Assembly (NCBI GenBank): GCA_032718475.1
Contig: JAUCBJ010008553.1
Coordinates: 29,319 to 93,318 of the forward strand
DNA: 64,000 nucleotides
Source of the DNA: Nemertoderma westbladi
Taxonomy: Eukaryota; Xenacoelomorpha; Nemertodermatida; Nemertodermatidae
Direction of reading: 5' to 3'
The position numbers were made by a program, and so were the translations under genes. Below, one piece after another: positions 56,773-64,000 of this stretch. How positions within the stretch are numbered: position 1 is the stretch's first letter; every line of letters begins with the position of its first letter. Below the pieces are notes generated by a model, which saw only the letters and a program-made list of their open reading frames with translations, had not been told where the DNA came from and made no database searches.

Positions 56773-57687
56773 GGCAATACTATGTTATGGGTACCCATTT
56801 TTTGACCAATTTTCTTTCATATGAAAATGGATTTTATTATGAGGTTTTTTGTTCTAGAACAAATATTTAACCTTCTGCGGGTAAGATGGTAGCTAGTACT
56901 TTTGATTTTGTGTTAGCTAGTACTATTTATTAGGTAGTAAAAAAATGTAAGATATAATTTAATTCTCAATTATATATTTGCCTGGAATAATTTATGAGTC
57001 ATAGTGTAGCTAGTACCGGTAATTATTATTTGACAGTCAAAGTAGGTAGTATTGTAATTGCCTATTCACTAGCTACTTTTTTTATACAAAATATAGGCAG
57101 ATGTCAAAATACAGTCTATACTACTATTCAGAAATATAAAATATATACATTTTTATTATACTCAGTCAGAACACTACCGTTGCTTAAAGGACTAGTTTAT
57201 CGTGTTTAATAATATTAATTTCTTGATCTTTTCCAAGAGCATCGAAAAAAATCTAATAATATTTACCTTTTTATTAGGCCTACTCATTTCGAGAATATAT
57301 TGATGATATTGATATTGTCTAAATAAAAGGGGCACTACAAATTTTACCTTGTAATTTAAAGATAACTAACTAGCTAGGCGTACCTTTAAAAACACTAGCT
57401 TCCAGAATAAAAAATAATAGCTAACCTCTCTCAGAAGGTGAAATTTATGTTCTAGAACAAAACAAAAAACATCATGATAATATCCATTAACATGGTCCAA
57501 AATTTTATGTTGTCATTTTAATATCACTATAGTTACTTTTAAAAACACTAGCTACCATAACAAAAACAATAGGTAACCTCTCTCAGAAGGTGATATTTAT
57601 ATTCTAGAACAAAAAACATCATGATAATAGGCATTAACATGGTCAAATAAATGGTTAAAAAGTGGGTACCCATAACATAGTAATGCC
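56773..57687. mobile_element. inverted-repeat element, about 915 bp
   Basis: The left arm GGCAATACTATGTTATGGGT continues ACCCATTTTTTGACCA. The right arm, reversed, is GGCATTACTATGTTATGGGT then ACCCACTTTTTAACCA. An inner block with ACCTCTCTCAGAAGGTGA and TTCTAGAAC is duplicated about 153 bp apart (57384, 57537). It abuts the LINE endonuclease remnant, which reads ...FGT up to the right arm, suggesting insertion there. No transposase, family unknown. Confidence 0.7.
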
Positions 57688-58500
57688 TAAAAGGTTCCAA
57701 ATTTTTTATTCGCTGTAATTGTGTTGTCGTTGTATGTCCAGTGGTCAGTAGTACCAAGTTGTCCAGTGAAAACGCCAGGTGTAAGTATTTTATTTGAAAA
57801 GGTTGTAGATATGTAGTCTATTATAGTCTTAGATTGTGGTGTAATTCTAGTAGCTTTGACGATTAATTGTTCAAGTCTATTAGATTCAAGTGTTCGTATG
57901 TAATTATTGGCCGAGTTTGTTGGCCGAGTTAGTAGGTCAATGTTAAAATCGCCAGTGAGTATTATGTCTGTGTCCTGTTGATTAACTGTGGCTAATAGTG
58001 TATTTAAGTTTTCCATAAAGTCGTTAATGTTGCATGTATCTGCTCTGTAGACAGTGCCAAGGAGAAGTTGTTTATTTGTTTGGGGGGTGTTCCGTGTTCT
58101 AGAAATAGTTGCAAATGTGGATTCACAGATGGGTATTGTCAGGTCTTTCCGTTCTGTAATATTTATTTATACCTTTTTGCGTATATCGCGGTACCGCCTC
58201 TGTTTTTCTTACCAATTTGCCGGTTGGTTATTAGTGGTTGTGAGTATCCGTCAATCTGTATGTAATTTACGTCTGTGTCATGTGTTAGAAAGGTTTCTGT
58301 GAAAGTTAATATGTCGAATAAATGCGTTAGCGAAGATAAGTAATCGGATATTGAAGTTAAGTTAGGTTTTAGGCTACGAGAGTTTATATGAAAGATTGAT
58401 AGAGTTATTTTCAGCAAATGTCTTATTAAATTTATTCTCATCATAGTAGTGGCAGTTAGATTTGTTGGGAGTTATATTTATATCAGGGGCAATACTAATA
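57688..58500 (-). pseudogene. LINE AP-endonuclease remnant
   Basis: On the minus strand, LSIFHINSRSLKPNL, ILTFTETFLTHD, IDGYSQPLITNRQIGKKNRG and GGTAIYAKR are followed after a frame break by DTDIILTGDFNIDLL, IDYIST and GQLGTTDHW. This is the block order of a non-LTR retrotransposon endonuclease (TETW, RGGG, GDFN, SDH; the last Asp-His is kept). At least one frameshift near 58160. No reverse transcriptase follows. Confidence 0.82.
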
Positions 58501-59029
58501 AAGTTATTGTAGAGGGTAGCGCTATAATGACACAGTCAATGAAAACCAATAGTAACAGGGCAAGACTTTGTCCAAAATGAATAATTTTTGGTATGAGGGT
58601 CAATCGATAACTGAAGGTTGTTTAAAAATTTTTTTTTTTATAATATAGTTATAAAAATTTAGTGCTATTTATTAGCATAAAATTATTACTATTACAAACA
58701 TTAGATATATAACTAGTTATTTCGTATTATATGGTTGAATAAAAGTATTGGTCAAAATTTTTTGATATTTCCAATTTTATTATCAAATTAAATAATTATT
58801 TTCCTATTTTTTTAAAAAAAATTAGCATTTTTCACATTTCGAAGACAATAAAATTAGTTAGGATCAAAATTTTAAAATTCTGACCAATACCTTTGAAGAT
58901 ACCAGGCATGTGGTTACTCTGTCCAAATTTAATGGAAAAATATTAAAAATTGGAAGAGGAGTAGCATTTTAAATTTCGTAAAAATGAAAAAAATACCATT
59001 CCGAGATAATTGCCTTTCAAATTTGAACC
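58501..59029. other. no gene seen
   Basis: AT-rich DNA with homopolymer runs. It contains no ORF of note and no repeat that I can relate to the rest. Confidence 0.4.
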
Positions 59030-59480
59030 TTCCCGCGCAAAAATGGTCTGTTAATATGTGAGAATGTCTGTCAATATATATCTATCAACAAGAAAGCATA
59101 AAACCATGCTAAGATTTTTGCTATGGGGGTTTTCCTGGTCGCTGATTTCATTTCTGAGGTCAGTTTTTAATTTTAATGAATTCTAGTTTGTCTGCATGTC
59201 TGTCTGTCGGACTTTCTGACTATCCGACTATCTGTCTGTCAAATATAAGAAAAAAGCACACCATTGAGCTAAAAGTTTAGCTATTAGGGTTTTCCTGGTC
59301 GCAGAATTAATTTCGAGTGTCAATTTTAACATTTGATGACTTCCAAATTGTCTGTTTGGCTGTCAGACTGTCGGTTATATTTTCACAGACAGACTGAGAG
59401 GCATACAGACAGAACCGACAAGGCCAAATTTGATTAATGACATCAGAAATGAAGTCAGCGACCACGAAAACCCATACAGG
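59030..59480 (-). repeat. dispersed repeat R1, second copy (inverse of 1385-1800)
   Basis: It carries the R1 modules with CC(A/T)GGTCGC and TTTTCCTGGTCGC(T/A)GA at 59144 and 59292 and the CTGTC-rich stretches, in reverse order to the first copy. Module period is about 161 bp. It ends less than 100 bp from the 381-aa gene, so that gene's promoter must lie in or next to the repeat. Confidence 0.7.
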
Positions 59481-59577
59481 GAATTTTTTAGACAAATAGT
59501 ATACTTTTTATTGACGGACAGAATAGGTAACACCTATGTAAAAATTATGTAACACCACCATTCCAATAATTAGTAAC

Positions 59578-60723
59578 ATGGCGGAAGGCGGCGTCTTCAA
59601 AGGCGTTATATTGACAACACAACCACAAAGTAAAGGTAGTGGAACATACCTACGCGGCCAATGCTTGGATAGTGAGTTTTTGTTCAAACCGCTAATAACC
59701 GTGCAATGCAATGAGAGAAGATTGATGAACTGTGACGATGTCATTAAGATTGATGACGAATCTGACATTCAATATGACCATAGACAGTTTACAGTTCTTA
59801 TTGAAAATATAGTTGACGGAAAAAGTTGCGTGAGATATGCGATTTATTTTAATAACGAGTTGAGATTTAGATTATTTTATGATTACATTGATAGTTGGCT
59901 TAGACAATGTTTCTCTGGCCTCAGAATGTCTCAATCTCGGATAAATCCAATTTGCGCCATATTAAAAGTTAGGCTTTATACTGATGGCCAAAAAGTCGAC
60001 AAGGGATATTTCAAAATAACGAAAAAGGTAGAACAATACTACGGTTGCAACAAAGGCTATATAAGGGAGATCGACTTGACTAACATTTGGATAAGAAACG
60101 CAAACGAGATAATAGAATTTGGCATCCAAAATAACGTCAATGGCCAACTTCTACCTTATTTTCAATTTACTAATGACAAGGAAATTTACACGATATATTT
60201 CGCTAATGAGACTGAGAGGAATGACTGCAGGAATTTTATTGTTCATCATTTACCCGCCAAGTCGCGATATTTCAAAGTTAAAAACCAAATACCAAGTTTC
60301 ACTCCATTTCAAATTACCAGATGTAGCAATGATTATATTTTTCTTAAAATCGATAAATTGCGGCCTACTGATTCAACCTCGGAAATGCAACCATTACATA
60401 TGCTCAAAGTATCTGCAGCAGTTAAAGATCTGAAAGGCATGAAGTGGATCCACTATGGATTGGCGGGATACGAACGTGAATATACTCCAAACTTGGAAGA
60501 GGACGATGAACATTTCAAAATTACGCATAAGGAAGACGTGTTTAAAGATAAAAGAAATAAACAGATCATGGTCAAGTTCCACCATTTCCACAATCCACCA
60601 TTCGGAATAGTGCGTGTAAAGTTCACATCGGAGGAAGACTTCCAAGACATGGTCCGATACTTCGAGATGTTTCTAGGAATATCCGTGTTAGATATTCAAC
60701 AACCAATAACAAGGCCATTTTAA
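59578..60723 (+). CDS. intronless 381-aa protein, unknown family, possible triple PH-like repeat
   Basis: An uninterrupted ORF from ATG 59578 (A at -3, G at +4; start MAEGGVFKGV) to TAA at 60721. I do not recognise the family. No signal peptide or membrane segment, so probably cytosolic. Three segments of about 100-112 residues each begin with short beta-type strands and end in a strand followed by a helix: YAIYFNNELRFRLFYDYIDS (88-107), YTIYFANETERNDCRNFIVH (204-223), and RVKFTSEEDFQDMVRYFEMF (346-365). That strand-plus-helix ending at PH-domain size suggests three tandem PH-like folds (inference). Unbiased composition and single-frame coding over 1.1 kb argue for a real gene, perhaps a retrocopy or single-exon gene. 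AATAAA signals follow at 60774 and 60796. Confidence 0.82.
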   Translation: MAEGGVFKGVILTTQPQSKGSGTYLRGQCLDSEFLFKPLITVQCNERRLMNCDDVIKIDDESDIQYDHRQFTVLIENIVDGKSCVRYAIYFNNELRFRLFYDYIDSWLRQCFSGLRMSQSRINPICAILKVRLYTDGQKVDKGYFKITKKVEQYYGCNKGYIREIDLTNIWIRNANEIIEFGIQNNVNGQLLPYFQFTNDKEIYTIYFANETERNDCRNFIVHHLPAKSRYFKVKNQIPSFTPFQITRCSNDYIFLKIDKLRPTDSTSEMQPLHMLKVSAAVKDLKGMKWIHYGLAGYEREYTPNLEEDDEHFKITHKEDVFKDKRNKQIMVKFHHFHNPPFGIVRVKFTSEEDFQDMVRYFEMFLGISVLDIQQPITRPF

Positions 60724-60773
60724 GTTTAAAAAGTAAATTAGGTCACAACCGGTGGTTAAACTTAAGACTTATA

Positions 60774-60801
60774 AATAAATGACTTTGTATTTGGAAATAA
60801 A
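60774..60801 (+). terminator. candidate polyadenylation signals of the 381-aa gene
   Basis: AATAAA at 60774-60779 and 60796-60801, about 50 and 75 nt after the stop codon. Confidence 0.6.
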
Positions 60802-61290
60802 TATCTTTTTAACAAGATGTTTTTCACCAGACTACTTTCAGTTTTACATTATATCCCGACCACTGGCTGTAACGATTTATTTCCCGAAGTCTGATTGCCA
60901 CGCATTCTGTCAAGACTAATGCCTGACACACTTTATCTCTCAACAACTGACTGACTCACTTTATACTCCGCTCTCCGACTGGTCCGCTTTATATCCGCCC
61001 TGTCGCCCAGTATGATGTTTTTTAATCATACTGTATAACCATGCAAACATCAAAACGATGCCCTCAATTATATTTCAACGAAATTCCGATTGTGTGCCAT
61101 ATGTTGTATCCTTGCACGGCCAGGTTTCCAACACTACCAACAAATACTAGGGCCTACTGTATAAGGTTGACTGGGGTGAAATTGTATATATCGACAGAGA
61201 CACCTTTTTCAAACGCTTGGAGCTAAAAAAAAAAGGCGAAAATAAAAGTACTTACCCATACCCACCCACATAGGAGGAGGGAGGTGAAAC
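60802..61290. other. no gene seen
   Basis: Slightly less AT-rich, with CTGACTGAC-like words. The 61-aa ORF at 61041-61226 has no support beyond its length. Confidence 0.35.
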
Positions 61291-62340
61291 TAGCTCTGTT
61301 TCAAATTGCATGCAATCTCATTAAGATTTGTAGAAAAATTTATGTGAGGGGCAGGTACCTAAATAACGACATTACATCCCAGGTAGCAAGATATTAGCGG
61401 AGATTTTTCGCATAATAAAATTGCATTAATTCGCATAAATAAATTGTTCTAGAACAAATAATTGTTGTTCTAGAACAAAATTCATTAATTAGTATTTTGA
61501 AGTTATCAAAGCTAGTTCTTCTTACTTTTTTAAAAAATGTTCTAGAACATATCGTCTATTTATTTTTATAAAAAGTTATGTTCTAGAACAAATATTTTTG
61601 TTCAAGAACATTAAAAAAAAATGTTATTTTGTGGTGTTTTTTATTTGATTAGTAAGTGTTAAAAACAACCACTAAAAACTACACATTTTCATTGTAGCTA
61701 GTGATTTTTATTAAATATGTGATACAAAGATAACAAATTAGATAGTTTTTTTTTGTTCTAAAACAAATAATATTTATCTGGAACAAAATTTTTATATTAA
61801 ATGAATAGATAATATGCTCTAGAACATTTTTTTAAAGAAAAAGAAACAAAAACTAGCTAGTTTAAAAAATTTACACAAAGATAACATACAATAAAAATGA
61901 AAAATATAAACAAATTGGTAGTTTTTTTCTTTTTTGTTCTAGAATAAAAAATATTTGTTCTAGAACAACATTTTTATATTCAATGAATAGATTATATGTT
62001 CTAGAACATTAAAAAAAAAAGTAACAATAACTAGCTTGTATAAATAAAAAATTTGAGGGCGCTGTGCACAAAACACACGAGTTAGTACCCACGATACGGT
62101 GGGTGCGATTTCGCAAAAGACACATTTTTAAAACGCTAATGGAAAAAATGTAAAGGGAAAATCATGGCAACAACGACGATGAATTGAGATAGTTGAGTTT
62201 CAAATTTCACGCAAGATGATAAAGATTTGTAGTTGATTTTTTTTTGGGGAGGGGGCGGGGGGGTGGGGGGGGGGGGGGGGGGGGGGTTCCGTGTCATCAG
62301 AAAATGACACTATATTACGGGTCATGGTTTAAGGTTTGAC
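61290..62340. repeat. AT-rich repeat block with TGTTCTAGAACA palindromes and a 62.2-kb G tract
   Basis: Perfect TGTTCTAGAACA at 61445, 61466, 61538, 61579, 61956 and 61997. A block containing TTTTTATATT(A/C)AATGAATAGA is duplicated about 184 bp apart (near 61790 and 61974). TTTCAAATT(G/T)CA(T/C)GCAA then AAGATTTGTAG occurs at about 61300 and 62200 as a direct repeat flanking the block. A 41-nt G-rich tract (62246-62286) closes it. Probably a non-autonomous element. Confidence 0.6.
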
Positions 62341-64000
62341 AACCACGGTTATATCACACACAGCAACTATAAATTAATAAATACGCATTATTCTGGAACA
62401 TTTTATTTCTGTATGTGACGTGTAGCTAAGCAATAGAGATATTGTATAGCCATACAGTTGTTGCACACATCTAATGAAATTAAATAAATAACACGTTGTA
62501 GAATTTAGTGTGGTAATTTATGTAATTTAGAATGATGGCCATCAGCGAACAATAATTCTTGCAATCTTTGAACGCTTATATCTCAGCTGTTTCTCAACGA
62601 CACTTAGATTTACATATTGTGTATTACATTTACACTTTTATTGTTACATACAGTATTTGGAATCCTTGCAACGCCAGCTTTCTAATGATATTAAAAAAAT
62701 CAGGGCTACTGTGAAGAATGGTCATCAAACGAAGGGTGAAAAATGTAAAGGCAAACAAAAGTGAATAGTGGCTGGAATTATTGAAAAATTTGGAGAGGGG
62801 GGCGTGTCATTGGATAATGTCACTTTATTACGGGTAAGGGTGTAACACAATGATGATTAGGTATTCTATAACGATGACTTCCAGTTCTGCAACTTGAAGG
62901 CCCCAGACTGGTTATGTATTAATAATATATATTAACCGCTAGACTTAAAACTCTTTACTGATAACAGCAACAAAACATTTCTGAGGAAATAATATTCTCC
63001 ATATTTTGATGCCGTATAAGTGAAATATAGTAGAATAATAATGTTTTAAAATATTTAGCGATGTTGTAATTAATCAATAATGATGTAATGTTTAATATAT
63101 TATAAAGAGGATAAATTGCTTAACTAGAAGAATCAACAACGAACACTAAAGAGGGAACGAAAACTACAGGAACATACAAACGCAAAAGTTACCGAACCAA
63201 TAAATACAAGTAATTTAAATGTATAAACAATTAATTACACCGAATATATCGCTAACAGAAATAGACAAACTGATTACATTAAGCGGCTTTATCGTATGTA
63301 AATATTAAATAATACATAACTTTATAGGATTGCTGACGGAAAATTGTAATAAAAAAAATCACTTGCGCTGTCTGCAAGATTTCCATTAATTGTTACAATA
63401 AGATATTTTAATAGTTTATGATTTATTACAGGTTCTATGCTATATATTATTAACCATCAATAATAACAGATCACATTAACTATTCAGTGAGTTTAACATA
63501 TTATACTGAACACAATAATAGGAAGATTGAAATATAATAATAAGTTATTATTATTTACATCAGATATGTAGGACCTACACCACCAGCAAGGGAGGGGGTT
63601 TTAATAAAGAGTGGAGCTGTGAGAGTCTTATAATGCTAGAAATACTTTATATACCGCAAAGTAAATAAATCAACGATTCCAAAATTAATTTAAAATACAA
63701 AAAAACGTTGCTTCTTATTCTTCCGAGTTGACATTTAACAAACATTTATTTTACATGCTGCGCGTAGGCCCCATTGTGTACAACTTATTATAATTTATTT
63801 ATTTTATAAGAACAACAAATTCTAAAAATGTAGATAAAAGTAATTCCAGTTGACATCAATACCGGCAATAATATTTGATTTAGGGCTACCGGTAGCTGTA
63901 GTAGTTAAAATTTATATTAAATATTGTATTATATTAGTAAATACAATATAGTTATAATAGTTAACCTTATATATATATAATTAGCCCGAATTATATATAA
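62341..64000. other. intergenic, no gene seen
   Basis: AT-rich. A second ATTACGGGT(C/A)A...GTGTCAT-type segment (62795-62840) repeats one at 62285-62325. Otherwise there is no ORF, RNA gene or array that I can support. Confidence 0.45.

Noticed and set aside
58054-58302. Plus-strand ORFs of 65-82 aa
   Set aside because: Shadows of the LINE endonuclease on the minus strand.
60394-60650. Minus ORFs overlapping the 381-aa gene
   Set aside because: Shadow frames; no start context or family.

Overview
The window is AT-rich eukaryotic nuclear DNA. It has GT-AG introns, AATAAA signals, several LINE families, a BEL/Pao fragment and TTAA-flanked MITEs. The content (an animal-type intron/exon gene, frequent TACCGGTA and TAGGCCTA words, LINE tails of short AATTC repeats, very many minisatellites) fits a marine invertebrate metazoan. 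The phylum cannot be fixed from this sequence alone.

Layout. (i) 1-3.0 kb holds a MITE end, a dispersed repeat and a G/C hairpin. (ii) 3.0-14.4 kb is a four-exon minus-strand gene for a flavodoxin-fold NADPH-dependent FMN reductase. I assembled it from exons at 14323-14396, 5755-5865, 4349-4552 and 3031-3265. All three introns are GT-AG and phase 2, and the product is 207 aa. Its introns hold a 13-bp minisatellite, a 3.65-kb 28/29-bp minisatellite and an antisense LINE split by two abutting TTAA-flanked MITEs. (iii) 15.5-17.3 kb holds a LINE tail, an inverted-repeat element and small repeats. (iv) 17.9-25.5 kb is a ~64-bp array running into a 7.1-kb 33-bp array. (v) 25.6-29.8 kb holds weak exon candidates, a 14-bp array, a 30-bp array carrying 15 perfect TGACGTCA (CRE) palindromes, and a 100-aa single-pass membrane ORF just downstream. 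(vi) 31.2-46.05 kb is a 14.8-kb, 34-bp minisatellite with multi-kb higher-order duplication; its right edge lies inside a BEL/Pao integrase remnant. (vii) 47.0-51.0 kb is a LINE (endonuclease, reverse-transcriptase tail, 41-bp array, AATTC tail) interrupted by a complete 1.52-kb MITE. (viii) 51-59 kb is intergenic DNA with a 27-bp array, three inverted-repeat elements and a LINE endonuclease remnant on the minus strand. (ix) 59578-60723 is an intronless 381-aa ORF with a strong Kozak context and AATAAA signals; I do not recognise the family, but it looks like three PH-sized repeats. (x) 60.8-64 kb is AT-rich and non-coding, with many TGTTCTAGAACA palindromes.

Roughly 30 kb (nearly half the window) is tandem minisatellite. 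Most long open frames in the window are by-products of these arrays. Only the FMN reductase gene and the 381-aa ORF are well-supported host genes. The most unusual signals are the CRE array beside a membrane ORF, the TTAA MITE families built from ~163-bp modules, and the AG-free, stop-free intronic minisatellite.
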